Below are positions 47,455 to 58,529 of a DNA stretch of 64,000 nucleotides, piece after piece. A program made the position numbers and the translations under genes. The stretch comes from Sclerodactyla briareus. Lineage: Eukaryota > Echinodermata > Holothuroidea > Dendrochirotida > Sclerodactylidae. Below the pieces are notes generated by a model that saw only the letters and a list, made by a program, of their open reading frames with translations, was not told where the DNA came from and did not search any database. The stretch covers positions 310,001 through 374,000 of the forward strand of contig JAODTK010005595.1 of assembly GCA_026419785.1 (NCBI GenBank), in the 5' to 3' direction. Position 1 is the first letter of the stretch. Each line of letters opens with the position of its first letter.

Positions 47455-48778
47455 GCGCGCTCCCACTGGCTCGTCAGCTCGAGCGTGACGTCCCAGCTCT
47501 ATAATAAACGATCTTGTTTCAGGAAGCTACGGCTAAGTTCGACCTGCGAGCGCACCGAGGGTGGCCCGTCCGTCGCCCTAACAGACGTAGTACGTCTCAA
47601 GTGGTGCGTAGGACGCAGTACGTCTTAAGGGGTGGTTATGAGTGCACCGCAACTCCAAATCAGCCGTCTCACACACATTTACATACGCCCCCTACAAGGC
47701 ATAGTTACACAGCCCCCTGCAGTGGTGTTTTTCCCCGAGAGCGAAAAAGCCAATCATCGATGCAGCTTTAATGAACCAGAAGCCTTCGATCCCATTTGAT
47801 TATTACAATAAACGACCAACCGCGTCACCCACCAATTCGTATAGTTCTGTTCCTGTCCATAATGAACTTTACGCCTTTATTGTTGCGGGTAGCCTACATA
47901 ACGAGTCACCAGGGGGAACGATGCCTGAGATTTTCGCGAAACTGCACTGACTTCATTGCAGGTAACGTAATTCTAAATTCCCTAGCGAAGGAATAATGAC
48001 AACGTGGGGGAGTCGGGGGGTAAATGATTCCTGTTGCGCTTGTGCTTGAAAATTTGGATAAATCGACCAGGTTGAAACTATGAAGCTCATATACGGTATA
48101 ATAGTTTTCGTTCTCATAATAAGGTTAGAGAAGGGAGAGAACCATGTCGTTGTCTATGTGGATCGCGGGTCATCTTCAGAAAAAAAAAATCGGATATTGG
48201 TCGGAAATTTATATTTGGGCAATTTTCCGTGCTAAATGATTTGTGTATGTGTGTATGTGTGACACGATACCTCGACTGAGCCTAGATAGCGGTTAATATA
48301 ATAATAATATTATATGATGATAATAATATTATCACGGGTTACTGAAAAAATACTACACCTTGAAAGTTGCTACCCCTTTCTCCTAGGGTAATAGTGCACC
48401 TTCTGTACAACGTACTTACCAAAAACAACAAAAAAAGCCAAGAGATTTTCCCTTTGCTCTTAACTCTTGACTTAATTAACGAATTAAATATGTATAGTGA
48501 TGCATCACGAACTTACCAAAAATGTGACATTTAGAATAACCTTAATATGCTAAAATATACGGTCGGCTCTCATTTACCTCAATTAAGATTACCCTGTCAT
48601 GTCTAAATTTGTTATCGTTCCATTACGGTTAATTTGAATTATAATTAGTGCAACCCTCGAAACATTCTCGTAATTATGCAAATTTCACGCCGAGTAATTA
48701 ACACTGTGATGATTGCATTATCTGAATACAGTTCGACGTTTTTTTTTATAACAAGAATCCAGTAAAAATCACACTCTT
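47455..48778. other. Unassigned; one 85-codon frame
   Basis: The plus-strand frame 47514-47771 is preceded by 'aataaacgatcttgtttcag', which could be a splice acceptor or an LTR-like polyadenylation region. No homology is recognised. An AT-rich palindromic stretch of 'ataataatattat' type lies at 48297-48335. The rest is featureless. Confidence 0.3.
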
Positions 48779-49600
48779 CGCTAAATATTTTGTGCAGTAA
48801 GGAATTGGGGTTTCTGAATACTATCAATTCGGAAGAAGAAACGTAGACGTCAAGTCAAAAATGTAGGTATTGGGTATACGGGTTCCAAACCTCATGAGGG
48901 AGAACCGATACCATCCGGTTCACAGCCAACCTGGCCAGACCTGAACATGGAACGGAGACAAGCAGTCAAGTAAGCGACGTAGTCACCCGTGTCCCTGCCC
49001 AAAGTAAAAAAAAAAAAAACTCGAGGATTAAACCATCCGGTCCACCCATCTGTCAGACCTGAACATGGAACGCAGACCAGCGTCAAGGTAGCGACGCTCG
49101 TTTCACCCGTTGTCCCAGCCCAAAGCTAAAAGCCTGTAAACAACATTGACACACAATATAACGATGGGGACTTGTCAAAATTACACCAAAGTTAAAAAGT
49201 GACGTCTAGCAAAGAAAACCTATGTGACCAGCAACAGCAACCAGAGCAAGTACTACGGACGTTACTACTCTGTGAAACCACCACTCAAAGAGCTTGACTA
49301 AAACCAATACTGCGCCTACTAAGGACGGCTTAAATTCACCTATTACTTTAGGACACGGCGAATCAGTCTGTCGACTCGAATCACGACCAACAGACCCTGA
49401 TCCGAGACTAATCAACTAGCGATAAATCGAACAACCACTGGGGGTTACCATGCGGAGGAAACGGGGATTACTACACACAACTTAATAACCAACAGCACAC
49501 TACCACACAACAACACCAGTACAACAACACATCCACCTCAGCAAAACTAATACCATATAATATCACCCCATAAAACAACAGCATGGGGTAGGTTACAATA
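48779..49600 (+). repeat. Left arm of a long inverted repeat
   Basis: The segment from 'gctaaatattttgtgcagtaa' to 'catggggtaggttac' is found reverse-complemented at 50150-51130. Examples are 'ctgaatactatcaattcgg' at 48815-48833 versus its complement near 51073-51091, and 'aaccaacagcacac' at 49487-49500 versus the complement near 50240-50253. The arms differ by many small indels. This arm holds two units of the 120-bp minisatellite (48898-49018 and 49019-49137). Confidence 0.85.
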
Positions 49601-50149
49601 GTTTGCGGTCCTCAACAAACAGAGTTCCGTAGTTTTTGTTTGTATTACAAGAACAAGGACAAACGCTGCGCGGAGGCGAGTTACGTAATCAGCGTCGTGT
49701 GCGTATTGTTTTATAGCTGAATTACTAAGTTAGGATTAATTAACGTCGCCTTGTTGCGCAGTGCATTAGTTAAGGGCACGATTATGCGCAGGCATCTTGT
49801 CATTGTCCTTGGAGCTGCACCCAGGAAAATTGGTTTGCGTGTACAGTCCGTCACAAACCCTCCTGTTCGAGTAACGTGTCTTGTAAACGATTCGGCGGCG
49901 TTCTTTTTTCGCAACAGCTAGTAAGCTTCCTCATGCCATATTACTTCAAGGTTTATATTATTTCTGAGCAAGGGCGTCATATTGTATAGCGACGTCGAAT
50001 TTAAGAGTTTGGGAGGAGTTACAGCCTGGTATCGAGACGCCGGACGCTTGCGAGACCGGTTTCCTGTGATACTCAAAAGCCATTTTTCATTTAAGTGTTG
50101 AGTTATCTTTATTCCATTTTCCCTAAGGAATTGTGAATTATGTACCTAC
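49601..50149. other. Spacer (loop) of the long inverted repeat
   Basis: About 550 bp without internal symmetry. It has a 67-codon minus-strand frame (49711-49914, 'MRKKNAAESFTRHVTRTGGF') of unknown nature. No transposase or RT motif was seen. Confidence 0.5.
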
Positions 50150-51130
50150 CCCCATGCTTGTTTGCATGGGTGTGATTTCTATGGTATGGTTTTTTGCTAG
50201 GTGGGATGTGTGTTGTACGGTGTGTTGTTTTGTAAGGTGTGCTGTTGGTTATTTTAGATTGTGTGTAGTACCCCCGTTCCTCCGCATGTAACCCCCATTT
50301 GGTTAGTTTGCGATTAATCCCGCTAGTTGGTTCAGTCTCGGATCAGGGTCTGTTGGTGATTCGATTCCGACAGACTGATTCGCCGTGTTTTGTATAATTA
50401 GGTGAATTTAGGCAGTCCTTAGAGTCTGCCATTAGGGTATTGTAGTCAAGCTCTTGAGTGGTGTGTTTACAGAGTAGTAACGGCGTTTAGTACTGGCTCT
50501 TGTTGCTGTTGATGGTCAAATAGGTGTCTTTGCTAGGACGTCACTTGGTTAAATTATCAGAATTGACCTTATCGTACTTTGGTTGTTAATTTTGACAAAG
50601 TCCGCACATCGTTCTTATGTTGTCCAATGCTGTTTACAGGCTTTTAGCTTTGGGCTTGAGGACACGGTGACGACGTCGCCTACTTGACGGCCTGGGTTCT
50701 CCGCTTCCATGTTCAGCGTCTGGCAGATTGGGTGGACCGGATGGTTTTTTATCCTCGGAGTTTTTTTAGCTTTGGCTGGGACACGGGTGACGACGTCGCT
50801 TACTTGACGGCTTGTCCTCCGTTCCACGTTCAGGTCTGGCAGATGGGTGACGCGGATGGTTTTCCTCTGGGATTTTTTTTTTTTTTTTTTACTTTGGCAC
50901 GGACAGGGGTGCCGACGTCGCTTACTGCGGCTGGTCTCCTTTCCATGTTCAGGTCTGGCATGTCTGGCTGGTGAACCGGATGGTATCGGTTACCCTCTGA
51001 GTTTGGAACCCCGTCCCCAATACCTACATTGACCCCCCCTTGTTTTTGAACTCGTACGTTTATTCATTCTTTCTTCCGAATTGATAGTATTCAGAAACCC
51101 GAATTCCATTACTGCACAAAAATATATTTA
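50150..51130 (-). repeat. Right arm of the long inverted repeat, with three minisatellite units
   Basis: Reverse complement of 48779-49600. It contains three tandem units of about 112-125 bp (50637-50757, 50758-50870, 50871-51003). Each has 'agctttgg-tgggac-cgg', 'gacgacgtcgcttacttgacgg', 'ccatgttcaggtctggcag' and 'ggaccggatgg'. The left arm has only two, which accounts for most of the length difference between arms. Confidence 0.85.
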
Positions 51131-52241
51131 TAAGGTACAACTGCGTATCATCAGCATAGTATTCGGCATAATATTCGGCATATAATAGTATCATCAGCAT
51201 AATATTCGGTAGGTTCCTATGTGTGTTTCCCCGTGACTAACTTGCGTTTGTTGAGAGATAGTCAAGTGCTTTCGTATAGACATCGGAGATGGATGCCTGA
51301 GTGGATGAACTTCGACAAGTGTTCCCCGTGATAAATGCATGTGCCCTATTGTTTTAGGGTAAAAACAATGTTCACGTAGGGTCAACTGCCGTAGAAGTCC
51401 TCTCACAAGAAATGCCCATAATTGCTGAGGGCAATGTTCTAATCTCTTTTGAGAAGTACAAGGTCAATATTGTTTCAGTGTGGACCAGATTTATATTTGG
51501 TGTACTAATTTCCCTTCAAATACGGAATTTTCGAGAAGAAAAACCAAGTGAGCCTAAGATCTGCCTCTAAGCATAATTATTCAACTATGCTTCTTCTAGA
51601 CTCATATAGTTCTGGGTATTAACAAAAAGTATTCTGGATTATAAACACGGTATGTCTTCGATGTTACCATTGACGCGGAGCTTTCTTATATGGAGTGCAT
51701 AATTCCTGCCGTTATCGGTATGAGGTTTGTGAATTTTGGTTTGAAGGCTTGGCTTGTTAACTTAATTGCTGGCAACTCTGCATTTATAAATATGCCTGGT
51801 TTCTTCGACGAGCACATGAGCCCCAGGCTATATGTTGCAAAAGATCAAAGTCATCTGTGGTAACCAAGAGGTCATGCAGCCTCGGCTATTTGTTTACTCA
51901 CGGCAGGTTATGTGAAGCCCGATGTCCAATAAATCGAAAATTCAGGATTCTCGACGAATAATCTTTAATTATCGACATGGAATTTGGATTCTCGATCGAG
52001 AATCCGAGATTATCGACGAGAATCCAAAATTGTCGGCCGAGAATCCGAGATTATAGTGATAGACTGGTTTATCCCCCAGGATCTTGGATTGTCGACCGAG
52101 AATCTTGAAATTCCTCGATTTATTGTACCTTCGCTTCCATAAATTAAGCCGGTTTCACAGTGCTTGTTAGTTCCGGGCCAATGGTTCAGCGACAAGTTTT
52201 TTCAATGAAGCAGTTTCACTCATACCGAAAAAGGTCATCTA
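51131..52241. other. Unassigned; local repeated phrases
   Basis: At about 51900-52110 a phrase of the type 'gaatccgagattatcgacgagaatcc' recurs four or five times with short period (for example 51945, 51990, 52010, 52040, 52085), including its inverted form 'ggattctcg'. This gives a small imperfect tandem and inverted cluster. A further 'gcataatattcggca' doublet lies at 51160-51210. No gene recognised. Confidence 0.4.
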
Positions 52242-54014
52242 AGGGTTGTTCACACTAGTGCGATACGATATGATACGACAATTTTATCGGACATGAGTTA
52301 TTAAAAAGTTTTATTCTCAATGGGAGTGTTAACACTAGTTGCGATACAGACGATGATTAATTCATCGAACGGCAAGTTGAAAATATTTTAAAATTTTATC
52401 GTACGATAAATTTCTTGATTGCGATAAATTGTGCAATGTAGAGTGATGAATTTGCGCAATTCTGCAAATAGTATGGAACGCCAACGGCACGATCGGTGGA
52501 CGTTGGAGGAAAAAGGGGTTTTAGTGAATGCATTGGGGGATGACGTATCGGGACAGACCTTTAGCCTTTGTGATTTGAGCTGCTCGGCTCAATTCGCCGC
52601 CTCACTGGACCTACGAAACCATTATTTCAGTTCGAATCCGTGATGCCCTTCCCATACGCCCCCAATTGAAGCGTGACCAGTGCGGGCATGGGGAAGGGTA
52701 TGTTGCGTCGACGTCCACCACGTATCATGTGACATGCAGAGGCAGGAGATATGCGGTTGGTAATGAGTGGCTGGAGAGGGGGCAGTTTAAGAGAGGCAGG
52801 GTAGGAGGTAGACTTTCTTAGGTGGGAGGTGTACGGAAGTTTTTTCAGGGGGGGGGGGGTCGGGGGGGGGGTCGATCCACAACCTGACGTTCTGGAAAGA
52901 ACTTCACCTAACCTCCATGTGAAGAAAGAGGCGGGAAAGAAACGAGAATAAGCTATGGGGGAGGGGGTATAATGTCGATATAACGCCTGGTTAATCCGGG
53001 TTACTAATATCTTGAAGGTCAGTGAGGAAAGTAACAGGGTACACAAGTGGAGGCCGAGGGCCAGTATTTTCCACATGCTGTTCTGAGCAGAGTAACCAAG
53101 CTCCATGTTTTCAGCTCACTGTGCACTCAGACTTCCTATACTCTAGTGAGGCGTAGTTGCTCAATGTTGGACCGGTGAAGACTGACTGCTTCCTTGGCTT
53201 TTCCTTCCTCACCTCGCCGTATCCTTGGATACCTTGGCTTATTAAGATTACCAGGGGAGGCGGGGATGGTGAGGTCAGCTGCCCGATTCGTGATCGTCAA
53301 CTGCGCTTCTTTCGGCATATGGAGCGCCTCCCGATGGACGATCCCGTCCACCGTGACCTGTCTCCACGGGACCCATGGGTTAGGCCGTCCGTCAGGGCGG
53401 CTACGTAACAAAGGTTGGGGCAGCTGTGCAGGTACGTCATGTCAGAGAGGTTAAGGAGGGAGGGACAGGCTCAGGCCTGGTCGCCTGCTCCGAGAAGGTT
53501 GGGTGATGGGAGCGGCGGGTGGATTTCGCTAAAGGGCCTCTTGGATGCGTCCCAGAAGTGAGTGTGTTTTGGGCAAATAAATCGTAAAGAAATTTATTTA
53601 TGGAATTAAAGTTAGTGATGTCCAGACAACGGGTGAATCAAGTGCCCCTAGTTGCGCGTGATGTCTCTACGACTAGGAAGAAGGCTATAACTGTTGTTGC
53701 TTGCTTCAAAAGGGTCGGGAAACACGATTTCAGGCTTCCTGCAAGTACTGAGAGGGACACAGGCTTCGAATTGCTTTGAAATTACAATTCTTGAATTCAA
53801 ATAATCTGCCGACCACGTTACTTTACCGCCTGAGGCGACGACGAAGAGGGAAAACTTGCACTTTTCTCAACTCAACTCCCCACTATTTCTCCGTTATGTT
53901 AGACGCCGACATGTCCGATAAAATTATCATACGACATTTTATCGCACTAGTGTGAACACTCCATCCGATTAGTATATCGTCTCGTATCGTATAGCAAACG
54001 TGTGAACAGCACTG
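52242..54014 (+). mobile_element. DNA transposon with doubled inverted ends (Harbinger-like?)
   Basis: The left end 'tgttcacactagtgcgatacg' (52246-52266) is matched by two right-end copies in reverse complement: an inner one (53908-53962, continuing into 'attttatcggacatg') and an outer one (53986-54010). A second left copy lies at 52323-52346. Inside is a short plus-strand frame 'MERQRHDRWTLEEKGVLVNAL' (from 52471), which has the W-EE spacing of Myb/SANT-like proteins carried by Harbinger elements. No transposase is seen, and the class assignment is tentative. A LINE B copy sits inside (about 52980-53575). Confidence 0.6.
52980..53575 (+). mobile_element. LINE B copy inside the 52.2-54.0 kb transposon
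   Basis: The plus strand reads 'IRDRQLRFFRHMERLPMDDP' (53284-53343), then 'GRPSGR' and 'RRLGDGSGG' in shifted frames. It ends near 'gaagtgagtgtg' (53548-53560), corresponding to the family tail. Upstream, 'NRVHKWRPRAS' and the segment around 53085-53150 match 43030-43100. It is a 5'-truncated, frameshifted LINE C-terminus. Confidence 0.8.
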
Positions 54015-54084
54015 GTTCAAACTCATTTGTGATCAACAGGAATCGAAGGTTATCGATTTACGCTCTGACTCGGTTCGTGGGAGT

Positions 54085-54109
54085 GGGGGGGGGGGGGGGG
54101 GGGGGGGGG
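54085..54109 (+). repeat. 25-base poly-G run
   Basis: Pure G run followed by 'aggggtttaaacg', just upstream of the sulfotransferase relic. Confidence 0.95.
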
Positions 54110-54287
54110 AGGGGTTTAAACGAACAAACAAGTAGGAGTTGAGTAGATTCTGCAGAACGTGCCCATGGAATTCCATACCGTTTCAATTGGTTGACGTATT
54201 GCGTATAGGCATTGGTTTTAGCTATCACTATAATCAGTCAATTCCATAGGAACGTTTGCAAGTAAACACCCGTTTGATAATATCTTA

Positions 54288-55248
54288 TTGATGTTCAATT
54301 CGGTTTCAATTCTGCAGTTCCTGAGAGAGAATGCAACAAAAGTGCCTCTCTCGACAGACAACGCCCGTCATGAAATATGTGATAGATTTGGCCAAACTGG
54401 CAAAACGTCTGAATTCCAGAAACTAACAGAGGTGACTCATATTTACGTAGTTGACCGGGTAAAGCTTCTGTTTTGCTACGTGCCCAAGGTAGCATGCACC
54501 ACTGGAAGAGGATTCCTTATGCTCCTACAAGGAACCTGGACGAAAAGCAGAAACTGTCTCACATGGATATTCATCGAAGGGCCGGCGCCTCTCTGCGGAG
54601 CCTAGCGAACCTGAAGCCAGTCGAGAGAGAAAGGGTAATGAATTACACGAAAATCATGTTTGTGCGTAATCCCTTCGCGCGTCTACTGTCGGCGTACCGA
54701 GATAAGCTCGAGGTTCCGGGACGCGTGGATTCGACTCGATTCGTCAGCATTGGGCGGCAAAAATGAGAGCCAGCGACAACACGCCCCTCCATTCACGAAC
54801 GAATGAGTAACTTTCGAGGAATTCACCAGTTACCTAGCAGACCCAGTTAAGGACGTTAAATGGCGGGGAAGAGGAGCACTGGCGCCAAATTCACCGCTTA
54901 TGTAAGCCGTGTGCTATCAAGTATGATTCGTAGGTAGGTTTGAACAGTTGGAACGAGATAGTGAATACGCTTGAATGATCTACTACATTCGAATTTCACG
55001 GGGGGTCTAGTGAACTCGGACAAATTTCACAACAGTTCTGGAATAAGCATTGTCGATAAGTATTCTTCAAAGGCTGGGAATCGAACACTGAAGGGATTGT
55101 ACAAGCGGGTCCCAGTGGTTCGAACTACTTTGGCTACCCCTCTCTGGAACAGATCGTCGAGAGGTTGCCGAACAATACGAATGACGATGGTAAAGTGATT
55201 AATAAGCGACACATGCACGAACGGAATCGTACAGATTCAGCAAGCTAA
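54288..55248 (+). pseudogene. Carbohydrate sulfotransferase (CHST/HNK-1ST-like, Sulfotransfer_2 family), frameshifted
   Basis: Enzymes of this family are Golgi type II membrane proteins that transfer sulfate from PAPS to glycans such as chondroitin or dermatan. The plus strand reads VKLLFCYVPKVACT (54459-54500), which holds the 5'-phosphosulfate-binding loop. After a one-base loss (54500) it continues as HWKR, then 'SLANLKPVERERVMNYTKIM' and RNPFARLLSAYRDKL (54665-54709), the 3'-phosphate site. Later blocks are 'VTFEEFTSYLADPVKDVKWR' (about 54808-54868), 'RLCKPCAIKYD' (about 54897-54926), 'VGRFEQLERDSEYA' (54933-54970), 'NDLLHSNFTGG' and 'GNRTLKGLYKR'. A stop follows at 55246-55248. At least four frame changes break it. 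A splice-acceptor shape 'tttcaattctgcag' at 54304-54317 precedes the homology. The N-terminal membrane anchor is absent. It is a pseudogene, or a last exon carrying sequence errors. Confidence 0.85.
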
Positions 55249-55532
55249 AGAAATGAAAAGCTGTTGTGGATGTAATCGGAGAAGTCTTGTAAAGACAAGA
55301 ATCTTCATAAATATAGTACTATTCTAATTTACGGCTTTCTGATGTTGATGGTAAGTTATACTTACTCCCAGACATGAAACAAATTCAGTCAAAAATCAGT
55401 GGAAGTGCGGAACATGACTTTGAATATTATGATTACTTCTGATTAGCATATGAAGAATTCCAACCCGCAAACTAAGTTTCAGTTGATACGATAGTGAAAC
55501 CCATGAGGCGGACCCAATATTACGCAATTCTT

Positions 55533-55788
55533 TATGACATCACAGGGGAAGGAACAGACCTGCTCAATGCAAAGTCAATGGAGAAATTTACCCTCTTGAA
55601 AAACTCTGTCACGCGAGAATGGTGACCCTGTTTTGAATACAAATCCTCAGAATTCTTATGAATTAAAGAGGATGCAAGCACCATTCATTGGACCTCGGAG
55701 AGGAAAACATACCTCGTACTTTCTATCATGCATGAAAAAAATGGTAAACTCAATAGACAGAATTGTTTGGTTCCCCTTGTGACGTCAT
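55533..55788. mobile_element. Small inverted-repeat element (MITE-like), about 256 bp
   Basis: The left end 'tatgacatcacaggggaa' (55533-55550) is mirrored by 'ttccccttgtgacgtca' (55771-55787). The inner sequence has no coding capacity. A target duplication was not resolved. Confidence 0.5.
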
Positions 55789-56021
55789 TGGACCTAAACT
55801 ATCAATGTTAATAACACAAAAACGAGATGAGTTTTTGATTTATTGCGATTTAGCGGTTCCACGACACTTGAAAATTTTTAATTATATACTATGTTATTTA
55901 TTTGATAACAAGATCATTAAACTTGTTTGTATGAAGTTGTTCTGTTTTATATACTTGTGCGTTATAATTCACACACGCAACTACAACATATGTCTCGGTA
56001 TATTATGAAGTAGGAGTTAAA

Positions 56022-56160
56022 TACGAGGGTGCCGAGGTCTTTTGTTGCATTCAAGACAGATGTGACGTCATCGTGGAGGCTTGAACCCCAAGCCGAAGGC
56101 GAGGGGTTTTGCCTGTACGATGACGTCTCAGACGCAACAAAAGACCGAGGCACCCTTGTT
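56022..56160. mobile_element. Palindromic MITE-like element, about 140 bp
   Basis: The left arm 'gagggtgccgaggtcttttg' (56024-56043) and the right arm 'aaagaccgaggcaccctt' (56140-56157) are inverted repeats. Inside them, 'gacgtcatcg' (56063-56072) and 'cgatgacgtc' (56118-56127), and 'ttgaaccccaagcc' and the reverse complement of 'ggcgaggggtttt', also pair. The whole element can therefore fold into one long hairpin. It is non-coding. Confidence 0.7.
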
Positions 56161-56469
56161 TTTATCCCCATTCATAAATACAACTCGAAAAATATGACAG
56201 AACTCCGGAAAATGAGTTTTAACTCGGTCGATTTTTTTGTTGTTCAATTAACATTCCGCCGTAAATCAGAAGTTCAGTGACATCATAACGGCGAATTCTC
56301 CAATTTTACATAGTCAGATTAACATCGAACCACATGTTCGAGTCTAGGCTGGAGTGTCTAGACTATCCCCTGTACATGCATTTATTAACACTGTGCTACT
56401 TGCCTCAAAGAAACTTGAATATGTACTACACTCGACTTTATGAAAACTCACCCGACTTTCAGCTTGATC

Positions 56470-58050
56470 ACAATTTAGAAGACATCTACCTGAGGTGTGG
56501 GCAGTTTTGGTGACGGGAAGTTATATTCATCTATTAGGGGGCGGTTTCTCCTTGTAATTCAAATTGTGAGGATTTTTCTCGGAGTTGAAAGTGATCACGG
56601 TCTCAGCTTTTCTCTGGGGCCTTAGTTTTTTCGGGTTTTTGAATTAGTGTTAAGATTCCTTGTTTAATTTCTATTGTATTTTTTCTCTCCGTTTCAGCTA
56701 TGTTTATCTATTCCTATGTATTTATGAGTGCATGGGGCATGTTTGAGATGTTCAGCTGTGGTTTGATCACAACCTGGGGATTTGTTATTTCTTAATGATA
56801 CAAACCGATGTTGAATTTCATCTTCATCGAATGGTTTGTTAAGTTTTCCTGGGAGCACGGTGTTTGGTATTGGTTCTGGGTTGTACAGTTAAAAATGTTT
56901 TTCATCAAAATGTTGGCTGGTTCTCAATTTGCATCTGTATCTCCTATGAGTTTATCATCAATTTGTAATGTACATGGGTCCTTCTTACGTTTTTTTGCAA
57001 CTACTCTTATTGCTTTAAAAAAAAACGGTAGGAGTCACCCTCACTATTTTCAATTCCAGTAATTCGTTAATCCTTTTGATTCATTGCAGCTTTGCACCTA
57101 TGGTGACTGCTGTTTTAACTTTCTTGTTTTTTTTTTTTAGATTTCACCAACTTCCTCTTTCGATTACATCTCTACATTTTGTCCGATCTTTTTGGTTTTG
57201 GGGATATTTTTGCTATTCCAGCATTATTGGAAAGAACTTTTCTGAGGGTGGGCTTATATTCTCGGCATTTTTCTAAGCAAATTGATGGAAGTTATTCCTG
57301 TTGCCTGAGTGATTCAGAAAAATGTTTCGTTCAGAGCCTTGTTTACATTTTCGTTGTACGTTATTTCGGTTGAATTGAAGATGAATTGAATTACTAGTAC
57401 GGTCAACGTTCTTATAACCTTATAACTTTATTGCCTTCTAATTGAGCTATTTAGGGTGAAACTACTTATATGGATTTTATTTGTGCTCAGTTTTGATATG
57501 AAGGCCCTTTGGCCTCGATCGTCGGTATTAATAGATTTTACGTCTTAATGGGGCTATGATATAGTCAATTTGACTTCTGATGGGATTTCTGTGGTTAGTA
57601 GGTATGATTACTTGTATAAGTGTTGATATGCTCAATTTTTTGTGTTTGTAGAAAGCATTGTAGAGATTGTTTCGCACAATTAGATGTATTGACAATTCAC
57701 CCATTGTATTGGTTTCGTGTGGTATATTTTCTGATATGTTTGGATAGAGCGGAATTGGATGAGCCGACTTTGGCGTAAAAATCACCACATATTTAAATCT
57801 TTTTTGTTTAATTATATTTGTTAGATTTTCTGGAATGTGGTAGAAGTGTTCTGTTTCTTCTTCAGGATCTTTTTATTAACCGAGTTGCGGCATAATCATT
57901 GTATTAATGTGAAGGGTGGAACTTTATTTGATAAGTTCTATAAACAGTGAATAGAGCAAGGCGATCTGATATGGTTCTGAAAGTACAATCCATTCTCTCT
58001 TACACGAAAACCTACTCCTTTATAAAAATTTGCTGTCCGGCACCTTTGGG
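56470..58050 (-). mobile_element. LINE A copy 3 (endonuclease and 5' RT part)
   Basis: Matches copy 1 positions of about 1200-2785. The endonuclease box reads ICGDFYAKVGSS (about 57755-57790), and further down 'NPIRSQIDYIIAP' (about 57540-57580) is the conserved SQIDYI block. Indels interrupt it elsewhere. The 3' third of the element, including the YADD region, is missing at the left side, which is not a simple 5' truncation. Confidence 0.85.
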
Positions 58051-58186
58051 AAAATGTAGTACCCGTGGAGCTATTTATGTTATCAGACGCGCGTATCCTA
58101 TAGGCCTATCGTTAGGGGCTATACGTCGATTGTGATCACTGGGGAATTGGTGCGTGGTGCGTCCTAAAAAATAGTGTGTTTCTGCG

Positions 58187-58318
58187 CATGGAGCTATTAT
58201 ATTCACTGGGAGCGGCAACCGTGCATCTATTGAGCAATTTGAAAATGTCCCCTTGACACCCGTCACTGACACGCGATCACCATTCATGTGCCGTTGAAGT
58301 GTTTTTGACCATCTACGT
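58187..58318 (+). repeat. Inverted repeat pair 1, left arm (right arm 59284-59411)
   Basis: 'catggagctattatattcac' to 'gtttttgaccatctacg' is found inverted at 59284-59411 ('cgtagatggtcaaaaacatg' to 'taatataatagctccatg'). The two arms align throughout their roughly 130 bp with substitutions and short indels. Confidence 0.8.
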
Positions 58319-58372
58319 ACTGCTACTCTAGTAGTAGCAGGTTGTAGTACCTAGGCCCGCAAATCCACCAAA

Positions 58373-58500
58373 CGCTAATGGCCCTATGCTGAGCGCGCTG
58401 GTGGTAACTAAACTGGCATTACGCGGCAGTTTTGCATTGTATTCCGACTCGCTAACATGAAAATGTCCCCGAAGAGTACAAGACCGAAGTTGATCAAACA
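58373..58500 (+). repeat. Inverted repeat pair 2, left arm (right arm 59565-59697)
   Basis: 'cgctaatggccctatgctga' onward, including 'tacgcggcagttttgcattg' and 'aaaatgtccccgaagagtac', is found inverted at 59565-59697. Pair 2 crosses pair 1: its left arm lies inside, and its right arm lies outside, the pair-1 arms. Confidence 0.8.
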
Positions 58501-58529
58501 ATGTAAGCGACGAAAATGTCCATCCCTCC

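Noticed and set aside
47455-47600. Possible solo LTR ('aataaacgatcttgtttcag' and a nearby '...ccctaaca')
   Set aside because: No TG start, no target duplication and no partner LTR could be found.
49711-49914. Frame in the loop of the long inverted repeat as a possible transposase
   Set aside because: 67 codons, no catalytic motif, and no similarity recognised to any transposase or integrase.
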